Shown: positions 27,419 to 36,038 of the stretch, piece by piece
Numbering within the stretch: position 1 is the first letter of the stretch
How the letters are laid out: the number at the start of each line of letters is the position of its first letter
DNA from: Pseudomaricurvus sp. HS19
GTDB taxonomy: Bacteria > Pseudomonadota > Gammaproteobacteria > Pseudomonadales > Cellvibrionaceae
Assembly: GCF_009857815.1 (NCBI RefSeq)
Contig: NZ_WVVW01000011.1
Location: 186,001 to 250,000 of the forward strand
Direction of reading: 5' to 3'
Length of the DNA stretch: 64,000 nt
The notes under the pieces: generated by a model
Database searches by the model: none
What the model was told of the DNA's origin: nothing
Seen by the model: only the letters and a program-made list of their open reading frames with translations
Made by a program: the position numbers and the translations under genes

Positions 27419-28959
27419 AGAAATTTTTGGAATTGATGGCTGGCTATGTCGAGCGTTATCTGGGTTACGACAGGTTTATTTCCTGGCTTCTGGTTGTGCC
27501 TATTGTTCCGGATACCATATTGATAGCAGAAAAGATCCGCTATTTTGACCGGCGGGGAATGTCGCAGCATGCGTATGCCTATATTTCTCGACTTTTGAAG
27601 AAAAGAAGTTTCAAAGTTGCATCAAAGTTGCCTGTTATTTTGAATGCATTTCGACCTGAAATGTACGCTGATAGCTGTTTGTTAGCTGATGTTTTGGGTC
27701 AGAAGAAAATGTTGGATGAATATAGGCCAAAGACGGCTAAAGAGGTCTACTCGAAGATAGCGGCTCAAATTCGTTGTTTTAATCATTCAGGTGCCATGCG
27801 GTCATTTTCTGAATATCAGCATTGGCTTTCGAATGAAGATAAGCAGGCCTTTACATCCTATGCGAAGCAAAGAGATCTTTATGTGGGTTGGTTTCAGGAT
27901 GTGGTCGACGAAGCTTGGGTAAATACCTTTGTAGATTTCAAGGGGGCTTTACGGGAGGGAGGGGTAGCTTTTTATATTCCTCCGGTGTTGAAAAAGCTTT
28001 CTATATGCCCTGTCTGTACATCCTCATTTTATGTTCAGGTTGTCGAGCTTTATAAGAATCTTTACTCCTCGTTTCCAGGTGGCGAGCGGTTGAAAATTGT
28101 ACCTTTCTTACAGTTTGACTGGCGTAACGCCGGGGTAATTTCAGGGTTCTCTCAAGCAATTTCCTATCATACAAAAGTTAATAATGGAGTTTACTTAAAC
28201 GTTAAGGAATCTGCTTTGTCAGGGTATTTCACCATTGATGCGGGTGGCTATTCCGGGTGGCATAGTGCAAGCAATATCTCTTTGGATGAAATAAGGGATA
28301 TTGTGGCTCTTGAGGGGAGCGACTCAATTGAAGGAACTTTTAGGGGTTTGTTTTCCGAGTTTGTAGAAAAGAGTGAGTCCAAGTACTTTCAGTTTTCTGC
28401 GAACGTAACGGACTTTTCCGCTCTGGGCGAGTTCTATTTCTTGCCCATGCAGGTTACAAATGATGTTGTTGCAGGCCTTGCGGAAATTGACACTTATCAA
28501 CTGCTTTGTGAAATGGTCAATCTGGCGAGAAAGCATGATCTGACCATTGTCGTCAAAAAGCATCCAAAGTGTCGCTCAGCTCTCGTTCGTGACCTCCTGG
28601 AGAAGGTCAGCACATGTCCCAATGTTATTTTATCTTCTGATTCCGTCCACAAGATAATCCCGTACGCGAAGGCAGTGATAACAGTGAACTCGGGAGTGGG
28701 TATGGAAGCGCTGTTGCATTTGAAAACGGTTATAACGACTGGTGGTTGCGACTATAGAGCAGCTACTTATGCCGTAAATGATGTTTCAGGTTTGGAGAAA
28801 CGGTTGCTTAATTTTAAGGCGATCGATCCTGATGATATTAAGCGTTTCCTGCATTATTTCCTTAGGTATCACCTATATAGGTACGATGACGTAAATAAAA
28901 TCAAGTTATTTTGGGGGCGGGCTCTTGGTTTAGATTTTCATGAAAATAATGATAACTAA
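27415..28959 (+). CDS. Capsule polysaccharide synthesis protein, Kps-like (weak similarity)
   Basis: The N-terminal half of this 514-residue protein is not recognised. The C-terminal third resembles the KpsC/KpsS (Capsule_synth) group: FYFLPMQVTNDVV, a VVKKHPKCRSALV motif and VITVNSGVGMEALLHLKTV, the GT-B-like donor site pattern. KpsC and KpsS add Kdo linker sugars to a phosphatidylglycerol acceptor in capsule export systems, but no kpsM/T/E/D is present here, so a different glycosyl transfer is possible. No signal peptide or clear membrane segment is present. It is coupled to the preceding gene by an ATGA overlap. Confidence 0.65.
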   Translation: MKKFLELMAGYVERYLGYDRFISWLLVVPIVPDTILIAEKIRYFDRRGMSQHAYAYISRLLKKRSFKVASKLPVILNAFRPEMYADSCLLADVLGQKKMLDEYRPKTAKEVYSKIAAQIRCFNHSGAMRSFSEYQHWLSNEDKQAFTSYAKQRDLYVGWFQDVVDEAWVNTFVDFKGALREGGVAFYIPPVLKKLSICPVCTSSFYVQVVELYKNLYSSFPGGERLKIVPFLQFDWRNAGVISGFSQAISYHTKVNNGVYLNVKESALSGYFTIDAGGYSGWHSASNISLDEIRDIVALEGSDSIEGTFRGLFSEFVEKSESKYFQFSANVTDFSALGEFYFLPMQVTNDVVAGLAEIDTYQLLCEMVNLARKHDLTIVVKKHPKCRSALVRDLLEKVSTCPNVILSSDSVHKIIPYAKAVITVNSGVGMEALLHLKTVITTGGCDYRAATYAVNDVSGLEKRLLNFKAIDPDDIKRFLHYFLRYHLYRYDDVNKIKLFWGRALGLDFHENNDN

Positions 28960-28994
28960 AAGGCATAAATTGAATACTAATTATTGGGGTGTCT

Positions 28995-29906
28995 ATGAAC
29001 TGTCGTTTTTGTAATGGTGATATGAAGTACATCTACACACTGAATTCATTTGACATCATTCAGTGTGTTGGGTGCTGCTCGTCGACGGTATCGGTCCCGC
29101 CGTCAGAAGATGAGATCGAAAAGTATTACGACGGATTTATGTTTAATGCCAGGCCGTCCAGAAAAAAATTTATATTTAATTCGAAAATAGAGGGTTGGCT
29201 CAAAAATATGGGCCTGCCAGCTAATGCTGCGATGCTTGACATCGGAGGTGGTGGAGGTTTTTTCTCTCATGCGTTTGAATCGTTTGGACTAGGAAGGGCG
29301 TTCTATGTTGATCTGGATGCTAAAGCTTGTGAGTTTGCGCGTAACGAGCTTTCTTTGGATCGAGTGTATAACACCAAAGTTGAGGATATCTCCAGTCTCC
29401 CCAACAATAAGTTCGACTTTGTTTTTTGTCGTCATGTAATAGAACATCTGACAAGGCCAGACGAATTGATACTGCAGGCAATTGATGCCATGGCCGATAG
29501 AGGGGTGTTTCACCTGCAGTGCCCAAACGGGATTTCACTGGAAAGGCTGGGGTATTACAGCTATGCCAGGAAGCGAGTGAAGGCCTTGAGGAAGGGAAAT
29601 CCGAACTTTTCCGGTTTATCTGCTTGGGCCTTGATGCTTGGCAAAAAAATTCCCTACGGAATTAATCCTATTAATCACTTGTGGTCTATTACGGAAGAGG
29701 GTTTAAACGCGTTTCTCGCAGGTATTGATGGAATTCAATATGAAGTTTTTACTGCCCCTCTCAATGACGCTGTTTATTCTCCCTGGCTCGCTTCTGGCGG
29801 CGTGAAAAAGACTGCGCATTCCTGGCTGATGGCTTCCACACTGGGGAAAATTCGTGGTGGAGCGCATCTAATAGCAACGATAAAAAAGTTGGATGGTAGT
29901 GTTTAG
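28995..29906 (+). CDS. Class I SAM-dependent methyltransferase with N-terminal zinc ribbon
   Basis: A small cysteine cluster (CRFC near the N-terminus and CVGCC about 20 residues later) precedes a Rossmann methyltransferase with motif I MLDIGGGGGFFSHAF, then DLDAKACEFA and FDFVFCRHVIEHL. This architecture is common among methyltransferases in surface polysaccharide clusters. It probably methylates a sugar or glycan intermediate, but the substrate is unknown. The ATG at 28995 follows GGGG by five bases; a GTG two codons earlier is also possible. Confidence 0.82.
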   Translation: MNCRFCNGDMKYIYTLNSFDIIQCVGCCSSTVSVPPSEDEIEKYYDGFMFNARPSRKKFIFNSKIEGWLKNMGLPANAAMLDIGGGGGFFSHAFESFGLGRAFYVDLDAKACEFARNELSLDRVYNTKVEDISSLPNNKFDFVFCRHVIEHLTRPDELILQAIDAMADRGVFHLQCPNGISLERLGYYSYARKRVKALRKGNPNFSGLSAWALMLGKKIPYGINPINHLWSITEEGLNAFLAGIDGIQYEVFTAPLNDAVYSPWLASGGVKKTAHSWLMASTLGKIRGGAHLIATIKKLDGSV

Positions 29907-29963
29907 TCAATCTGAACGTTCGGTATGTGCTTTTGATGCCTGTCTTTTGCTCAGCGTGTAGTT

Positions 29964-32183
29964 ATGAAGCTTTCTCAAAGGTTGGACAAGTTTCTTTTTA
30001 AGTGTGTAGAAAGGCAAAAGTACTTTCTCCCGTTTCTCTCTTGGTTTGCTATCGAGCGGTTGCTTTTTCGGCGATCAGGAATCATTGCTGTGGCAAGGGC
30101 TGCTCTTGAGCGGGGGGATGTAAAAACCACGTTTAGGCTGTGCAGGTTTTCAGCTTATCTTTCTGCCAGTACAGCGGTGGAGGGGAGGGTTCTGATAGCA
30201 AGCATGTGTCGGTGGTTAGCAGAATTTGGGTTTCTGGAGGAGGCATTAGGTTACTACTCCGAGCTTGATGGTGATGGCGGGGCATGGTCGAAGTTTGCGA
30301 AAGTTGAAATTACAAAGTTTGCCTTCAAATTTGCTTTGTATGGTGAACAATACCAGCGTTACATCAGGCAAGCATTGAGATCTACATCTTCGCCGAAGCA
30401 GGTCTATTATGCGATTCGTTATCTTCACATGCTCGGAGCACTACAGAAGGGTGTCTTTGAGGAGCTCGAATCAAGGGCTTTACAATTTTCCCGGAAAAAT
30501 CCATATAGCCAGCGAATGCTTTCGGCCCTATTAAATGTGCGGCCTGGAATGGGATTAGGACGGCCTGATTGGCTGGATGATAGACGTTTTCGTGAGTTAG
30601 AGGGGGGGCTATCTTTCGCAGTTAAGCACAGGTTTATGGATGGTATGGGGGACAATAATTCCTCTTTGTATGCTGATGAAGATACAAGTTTGCATTTTTT
30701 TCTGGAGAAAAACCTGTCGGAGCTGGCCTCAGTAATAAGTGATCCCGCTATGACCATTGGGGTTGTTGGTAACTCGCCGTGTGAGATTGGACAGGGGAAG
30801 GGAGAGGCGATCGATTCTCACGATTTAATATTCAGGTTCAATTTTTCGGTCGCATATGACTACGCTCAAGATTATGGGCGTAATACAAATTACCTGGTGT
30901 GTAATGTCAGCAATTTGTCTCGGTTGGTTTCGAGTGCTTTTCCGCCTGGATTGATATTGGCGGGGCCGGACTTTCTGGATTTTCCGTCAAATATTGGAGT
31001 CCTTAAGCAGGCAGTAGCTCAGGGGGTTGCTCCTGCTATTTTGCCTAAGAGCTATTTTGTCGAATTGGCGGAGCTGTTGGGGGCGGCTCCCAGTTCGGGA
31101 ATGTTGTTGGTATATTTTATATTTCGTATGAGGGGGAGCTTTCAGGGGGTTAACCTTTTTGGGATTTCATTGACTGATCAAGTGTCGGATCAGCCCGGAG
31201 CTGCCAATTATTTCCGAAAGTCCAGGCCTAGCTTTCGCCACAACTGGCCGGGGGAAATGAGACTCCTTCAAGAGCTGGTTTCAACTGAAGATTCTTTCGA
31301 TTTCGACAGTTTCAAAAAAATGCAGTTGGAGAAGCTGCGTAATTCGCAGTGTATAACAAGAGACGAATTTCGACCTCTAAGGTTGAAGCTTGTGGGGGAC
31401 CATTCCAGGTATCACTGCGGATCCGCTGCAGTGGTGTCGTTTATAAAAAGAGAAATGAATGTTCGTGGGGTAGTGGTCAAAGATGATAGCTATGATGTTT
31501 TGATTGTTAATGGCGAAGGAAGTATGCATGACAATCAGGATGACTTTCTCTATAAAATGAAAGCCATAACGGATGCCAAGACAAAGAATAAAGCCGTTTA
31601 TTTGGTGAATTCTGTTTGGCAGAATAACTCAAACGAATATGACGATATTTTGAAAAGCTTAGATGGTATTGTGGTTCGGGAAAGTAAAAGTCAGTCTGAG
31701 CTGCTTAGCAAGCATGGTGTGAACTCGACCGTCTTGCCTGATTTCTCATACTTTGCAAAATTGTCTGCTGATGCAAGCATCGACAACTTCAATAACGAAG
31801 TGGTCTTAACTGACGTATTTTCCCAGGATCTTGGTAGTTTTGTGCGGTTCAATGGGACGTATCTGAAGAGGGCTCGCTACCTTGATATGCGTGATTACAG
31901 TTGGTCTTCATTGGTCGCGAGTCTGAAGACTGCCAGGATCTTGGTGACAGGTCGCCATCATGCAATGTACGCGGCCTGTAAGGCAGAGGTGCCCTTCGTT
32001 ATTTTCCCTGGCAATACGCATAAGATGGAGGGGTTGTTCGAGGCCGCGGGAGTAGATATACCGATTTGTCGTCATTGGAGCGATGTGGCTGAGGCAATAG
32101 ATTATGCCCTTTCTCATCGGTATGAGTTTGACAGGCTGTTTTCCTGGCTTCGAGCTCAGGATCCATGGAGGCTTCAAGTTTGA
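29964..32183 (+). CDS. Fusion: GT29 sialyltransferase-like domain + polysaccharide pyruvyl transferase-like domain
   Basis: This 739-residue protein has three parts. Residues 1-240 are helical and unrecognised. Residues about 265-440 carry a sialyl-motif-like stretch, GVVGNSPCEIGQG then IDSHDLIFRFNFS, followed by YGRNTNYLVCN and GISLTDQ. Residues about 470-735 resemble polysaccharide pyruvyl transferases: GDHSRYHCGSAAV, IVNGEGSMHDN, VVRESKS, TGRHHAMYAACKAEVPFV and GNTHKMEGL. The reading frame is continuous, with no sign of a sequencing join. Pyruvyl transferases put a ketal on sugars using phosphoenolpyruvate; the acceptor here is unknown. It is coupled to the next gene by a TTGA overlap. Confidence 0.75.
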   Translation: MKLSQRLDKFLFKCVERQKYFLPFLSWFAIERLLFRRSGIIAVARAALERGDVKTTFRLCRFSAYLSASTAVEGRVLIASMCRWLAEFGFLEEALGYYSELDGDGGAWSKFAKVEITKFAFKFALYGEQYQRYIRQALRSTSSPKQVYYAIRYLHMLGALQKGVFEELESRALQFSRKNPYSQRMLSALLNVRPGMGLGRPDWLDDRRFRELEGGLSFAVKHRFMDGMGDNNSSLYADEDTSLHFFLEKNLSELASVISDPAMTIGVVGNSPCEIGQGKGEAIDSHDLIFRFNFSVAYDYAQDYGRNTNYLVCNVSNLSRLVSSAFPPGLILAGPDFLDFPSNIGVLKQAVAQGVAPAILPKSYFVELAELLGAAPSSGMLLVYFIFRMRGSFQGVNLFGISLTDQVSDQPGAANYFRKSRPSFRHNWPGEMRLLQELVSTEDSFDFDSFKKMQLEKLRNSQCITRDEFRPLRLKLVGDHSRYHCGSAAVVSFIKREMNVRGVVVKDDSYDVLIVNGEGSMHDNQDDFLYKMKAITDAKTKNKAVYLVNSVWQNNSNEYDDILKSLDGIVVRESKSQSELLSKHGVNSTVLPDFSYFAKLSADASIDNFNNEVVLTDVFSQDLGSFVRFNGTYLKRARYLDMRDYSWSSLVASLKTARILVTGRHHAMYAACKAEVPFVIFPGNTHKMEGLFEAAGVDIPICRHWSDVAEAIDYALSHRYEFDRLFSWLRAQDPWRLQV

Positions 32184-32587
32184 ACAGTAAGTGTAAAAAG
32201 ATAGTTATAACCTTTGGGACTTTTGATGTCTTTCACTTGGGGCACCTCAGGATTTTATCCAGGGCGAGAAGTATGGGGGATTGTCTTTGGGTAGGGGTTT
32301 CAAGTGATGCATTGAATATGGCAAAGAAAGGGCGGGCTCCAATCTACTCAGAGGAAGAGCGGCTCGAAATATTGGCAGGCTTAAAGTGTGTCGATGGGGT
32401 GTTTCTTGAAGAGTCTTTGGAGTTAAAGGCGGACTACATTAAGAGATACGAGGCAAATATATTGGTTATGGGAGACGATTGGAAAGGAAAGTTTGATCAC
32501 TACTCTGACCTTTGTGAGGTTGTATATTTGTCCAGGACGCCTTCGATTTCCACCACAGAGGTGATTGAAAGAATTCAGACCTGTTGA
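32180..32587 (+). CDS. tagD: Glycerol-3-phosphate cytidylyltransferase-like (TagD family)
   Basis: This single-domain nucleotidyltransferase of 135 residues has the motifs TFGTFDVFHLGHLRIL (GxFDxxHxGH) and SISTTEVIERIQ near the C-terminus (the ISTT/RTEGISTT site), plus the TagD-specific MGDDWKGKFD and CEVVYLSRTP. It should make CDP-glycerol, the donor for the two glycerophosphotransferase-family proteins nearby. The TTG at 32180 overlaps the upstream stop (TTGA) and is preceded by GGAGG eight bases away, so it is preferred to the ATG at 32165. The 3' end overlaps the convergent gene by 13 bases. Confidence 0.88.
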   Translation: MNSKCKKIVITFGTFDVFHLGHLRILSRARSMGDCLWVGVSSDALNMAKKGRAPIYSEEERLEILAGLKCVDGVFLEESLELKADYIKRYEANILVMGDDWKGKFDHYSDLCEVVYLSRTPSISTTEVIERIQTC

Positions 32588-33750
32588 AGCTCGGACCTGA
32601 TGCGATCCAAATATCGAGATGCGGATTTGCCGTCTAATGTATGGTCATATACTGCTTCAATTGTTCTTCGATGAGTGGGCATATGCGCGGACCAGTATTC
32701 TTCGGGTCTGCTCAATGTTAGCTCGCTGTCTCGCGCAAGTTCCCTTCTGTTTGTCACAATCTGGCCATATCGAAACTCGGGCGTGAGGCTAAACCCTTTT
32801 GTAAAGGGGGGGGCGACGTCCAGGAATAATGTAGGGCGACTAAGCGCTAAATAGTCAAAGGCTATAGAAGACCAATCGCAAATTAATAGATCACTAATCA
32901 ATAGTATATCTTCTGTGTCTGTGTATTGATCTGCAGGTAAATAGATAATGCTACTTTTGTCTTCTGATTTTTTCGTGGTGTTTAGGTGGTGCCGGATCAC
33001 AAAGTAGGCATTGCAGTTGTCGCAAATACTTTGTGCCAGCTCCAGAAAATTGGTCTCGTCCATGTTGAAGGGGTAAATGTTTCTTCCCTCTAAATCCTGC
33101 TTCCATGTTGGTGCGAATAAAATAACCGGTTTGTCCGTGTCTGTAATCTTCAGGCTTCTTTTCAGGGAGCCAATATTCTGGTGGTTGTGTACCAGCTTGT
33201 CCGTTCGTCCATAACCCGTAATTACAACCTTGTGCTCCGGGAATCCGAACTTGTCTACGTAGAGGCTCTTTATAAGTTTAGAGCTAACCCAGATCTCCTC
33301 GTATCTGTGTTGAATTCGAAAGTCCTTTTTGTCAAACCCTTTAAATGGAATCCCGTGCCAAACATCAATAAACTTAATGTCCGAAAAACGGAGCAACAGT
33401 TCCAGGCAATGAAGGCCGTGATCGCTAACTATGGCGCTGGCGGTCGCCAGGATTTTGCTGTTGTGAGGATGGCATCCATCGATGGCTTTAATACCCTGTT
33501 TTTGGAGCTGGTCGATATAAGCCGAGTCCATACTTAGGAAGAAAACCCTAAATTCATCTGGATGCTTGATCAGCTCAAGGTACAAGGCTTTCAGGTTGCC
33601 ATTGAATTTATGTCCGTAAAGAAGAATTTGGGGGATGGGGGGGGCAGTTTTCGTGTTTGGGAGGCTTCGCCTGAATAGCGCAAGCAGGGTGGTAAGGCTA
33701 AATCGAATTAACTGAAGCCAGTGAGTTGGGTTTTTTTTGTCTATTTTCAT
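32575..33750 (-). CDS. Second CDP-glycerol glycerophosphotransferase family protein
   Basis: This 391-residue protein has the Glyphos_transf motifs VWHGIPFKGF, LFAPTWKQD, VIRHHLN, LICDWSSIAFDYLALSRPTLFLD. The catalytic-type His (HGIP) and the Asp/Ser of DWSS are present. It is clearly a different subfamily from the gene at 26285, so the two could start and extend a glycerol-phosphate chain, or add to different acceptors. It is convergent with the tagD-like gene and follows the epimerase-like gene by 18 bases, so those two form a separate minus-strand unit. Confidence 0.88.
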   Translation of the reverse strand: MKIDKKNPTHWLQLIRFSLTTLLALFRRSLPNTKTAPPIPQILLYGHKFNGNLKALYLELIKHPDEFRVFFLSMDSAYIDQLQKQGIKAIDGCHPHNSKILATASAIVSDHGLHCLELLLRFSDIKFIDVWHGIPFKGFDKKDFRIQHRYEEIWVSSKLIKSLYVDKFGFPEHKVVITGYGRTDKLVHNHQNIGSLKRSLKITDTDKPVILFAPTWKQDLEGRNIYPFNMDETNFLELAQSICDNCNAYFVIRHHLNTTKKSEDKSSIIYLPADQYTDTEDILLISDLLICDWSSIAFDYLALSRPTLFLDVAPPFTKGFSLTPEFRYGQIVTNRRELARDSELTLSRPEEYWSAHMPTHRRTIEAVYDHTLDGKSASRYLDRIRSELQQV

Positions 33751-33768
33751 ACGGCTGTATGGATGTTA

Positions 33769-34848
33769 TCAGTTATATTCTGTCAGCTGTTCGATTATTA
33801 TTTTTGTCGCTGATTCCCTGCTGGTAGAGGGGTGAATCTTATATTTAGTAATGTTTTCCAGAAACTCCAGGCAAATGTTTTTGCTGTAGTTGGAAAGTAC
33901 GGCGTTTTTTCCAATGCCCTCCTGTCTCTCGGTCGCTTTTCTCATGATCAGGCAGGGCTTCCCAAGGTAGTAGCACTCTTCTTGATTGCTGCCTCCGTCT
34001 GTCAGGACGAACGAGCTCTCTCTCAGCAATCGATTGAAGTCAAAATAGTCATATCTTGGGCGCAGCTCAATATTGGGATTTTTCTCTATTCGATCAAGCA
34101 AGCCTTTCTTCTTCAGGGTTTTCTCTGTTGGGCTGTGAAGTATGAAAAGAATTTTAGAGTTGAGAGCTGCAAGCTCAATCATTTCGACAATGAAATTCAG
34201 ATTCATTTCATTTGATAGGTTTTCGAAGCGGTGTATCGAGGCTATACCATAAGTAGAGCTGGGGATGTCAATTTTTCGGCTTTCAATGTGGTGGTCCGCG
34301 AGCGCAAGAGAATCCCTTAACGTATTTTCGAATGTGTTTATTTTTTTTCCGTGATGCGCGTTTAGATTGTCCAGGGCCCACTGGCCGGGAGCGAAGTAGA
34401 CGTTTGAAAGTGAGAAAACGCAGACGCGGGTGAGTTCTTCGGGGAATGGATTGAAAAAGTTAAACGAACGCAAGCCGGACTCTACATGGGCAGACTTCAG
34501 TCCGGCCATCCGGGCACCGAGACTTCCCAGTAATGTGGATAACGTGTCGCCGTGGTTTAATACGATCCCGGTTTTGTCAGACTTCCAGATTTTGCGTCTA
34601 AAAAACAGCATTTGAAGGAGCAGTCGCAAAGACCAGAGGGCCATCTTGGGTATGCTGGTAATGTCATTTCCAGAATACAGAATATAATCGGGCTCTTTTA
34701 TCCCAAAGTTTTTTCGTATGTCTTGTATTGTCGAGCGATGTTGGCCGCTAAAAACAAAGTTGTAGTCAACTCCCCGGTCCTGCAGCTCTTTCATAATCGG
34801 AGCCATTTTAATCAGTTGAGCTTTGGTTCCGAGAAATATGTGAATCAT
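33769..34848 (-). CDS. UDP-N-acetylglucosamine 2-epimerase family protein (WecB-like, divergent)
   Basis: This 359-residue protein has the Epimerase_2 fold markers near-N-terminal GTKAQLIKMAPIMKEL, HGDTLSTLLGSLGAR, AHVESGLRSF, SIHRFEN and TDGGSNQEECYYLGKP, then ATERQEGI. WecB/MnaA makes UDP-ManNAc, the linkage-unit sugar of teichoic acids and of ECA. Several family positions vary (HVES for HVEA; ATERQE for TTERPE), so a related hydrolysing epimerase or another sugar substrate is possible. It sits 47 bases downstream of nadC on the same strand; co-transcription is possible but the composition differs. Confidence 0.8.
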   Translation of the reverse strand: MIHIFLGTKAQLIKMAPIMKELQDRGVDYNFVFSGQHRSTIQDIRKNFGIKEPDYILYSGNDITSIPKMALWSLRLLLQMLFFRRKIWKSDKTGIVLNHGDTLSTLLGSLGARMAGLKSAHVESGLRSFNFFNPFPEELTRVCVFSLSNVYFAPGQWALDNLNAHHGKKINTFENTLRDSLALADHHIESRKIDIPSSTYGIASIHRFENLSNEMNLNFIVEMIELAALNSKILFILHSPTEKTLKKKGLLDRIEKNPNIELRPRYDYFDFNRLLRESSFVLTDGGSNQEECYYLGKPCLIMRKATERQEGIGKNAVLSNYSKNICLEFLENITKYKIHPSTSRESATKIIIEQLTEYN

Positions 34849-34895
34849 TTTATGTTTCTATACGCAGGAGGCGGGGATGGTCGCTGGTGAATTCA

Positions 34896-35753
34896 TTACA
34901 TCTGAAACCGCATCGACAAATCCACCGCCTTGCAGTCCTTGGTCAATGCACCAATAGAAATATAATCCACCCCGGTCTCGGCAATCGGCCGCAAGGTCGC
35001 GTCGGTAATGCCACCGGAGGCTTCCAGTTTAGTGCGGCCACCAAATTCTTCCTTGTTCAGTCTCACACCTTCACGCATATCGTCGAGGCTGAAGTTGTCG
35101 AGCATCACAATATCGGCATTAGCGGCAAGGGCCAGGCGCAGTTCGGCCAGGCTTTCCACTTCGATTTCCACTGGCTTGCCGGGGGCTTGCTGCTGGGCCG
35201 TTTGTACGGCTTCGGTGATACCACCGCAGGCAGCGATGTGGTTTTCCTTGATCAGGAAGGCGTCGTACAGGCCAATACGGTGGTTGAAACAGTTGCCGCA
35301 GGTTACCGCGTATTTCTGGGCGGTACGCAGACCGGGGATGGTCTTGCGGGTATCCAGCAGGCGTACCCCGGTGCCTTCCACCAGTTTGGCGTAGCGGCTG
35401 GCGACTGTGGCTGTGGCGGAGAGCAGTTGCAGGAAGTTGAGGGCGCTGCGCTCACCGGTGAGCAGTGAGCGGGCCGGGCCGCTGAGGTGAAAGAGTGGGC
35501 TGTTGGCCGCAACATGGTCGCCATCGGCGACTTCCCAGCGGACTTCAACACTGGCATCCAGCTGGCGGAACACCTCATTCACCCATTCCTGTCCGGCAAT
35601 CACGCAGTCATCCCGGGTAATAATCGTGGCTTTGCCCTGACGGTCCGCCGGAATCAGCATGGCGGTAATGTCGCCGTCGCGGATGTCTTCCTGCAGGGCC
35701 GCGCGTACGCTGTTTTGTCGGTCCTGCTCCAGGCCTGGGATGGTGTTGATCAT
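34896..35753 (-). CDS. nadC: Nicotinate-nucleotide pyrophosphorylase (quinolinate phosphoribosyltransferase) NadC
   Basis: NadC turns quinolinate and PRPP into nicotinate mononucleotide in de novo NAD synthesis. The conserved [32 protein letters not shown] and LEASGGI motifs are intact in 285 residues. GC content returns to the level of the core genes here, marking the right edge of the accessory block. In E. coli nadC lies directly next to the pilin-like ppdD, so its separation from pilA by 13 kb shows the insertion. Confidence 0.98.
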   Translation of the reverse strand: MINTIPGLEQDRQNSVRAALQEDIRDGDITAMLIPADRQGKATIITRDDCVIAGQEWVNEVFRQLDASVEVRWEVADGDHVAANSPLFHLSGPARSLLTGERSALNFLQLLSATATVASRYAKLVEGTGVRLLDTRKTIPGLRTAQKYAVTCGNCFNHRIGLYDAFLIKENHIAACGGITEAVQTAQQQAPGKPVEIEVESLAELRLALAANADIVMLDNFSLDDMREGVRLNKEEFGGRTKLEASGGITDATLRPIAETGVDYISIGALTKDCKAVDLSMRFQM

Positions 35754-35844
35754 AACTCTCTGCCGCCGGGTTGTTACTGGTGTTGCTGGGGGTAAATTCA
35801 GGCGCTGATGATAGCAGAATATGGCGTGGGAGTGGCTATTAGAG

Positions 35845-36028
35845 AGGACGCTTCGCTACAGGACGCTGGCGCTACAGGACTCTTCGCTTTCAGGGGACAG
35901 GGGCTACAGGATTATGGTCTTTGGTCGTGACCTTCCATTCTCACAAGATCGCCCTCCTATAACCTGTAGCGAAGCGTCCTATACCCTGTAGCGTAAGCGT
36001 CCTGAACCCTTTAGCGCCAGCGTCCTGT
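35845..36028. repeat. Cluster of inverted GTAGCG palindromes (REP/BIME-like)
   Basis: The left half holds AGGACGCTTCGCTACAGG (35845-35862), GGACGCTGGCGCTACAGG (35861-35878) and a degenerate third copy ending near 35910. The right half holds the inverse forms CCTGTAGCGAAGCGTCCT (35963-35980), CCTGTAGCGTAAGCGTCCT (about 35985-36003) and a third at 36008-36025. The whole can fold as a large cruciform with a loop of about 50 bases. It fills the gap between nadC and the protease gene, which holds no gene. Confidence 0.8.
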
Positions 36029-36038
36029 AACCTGCCTT

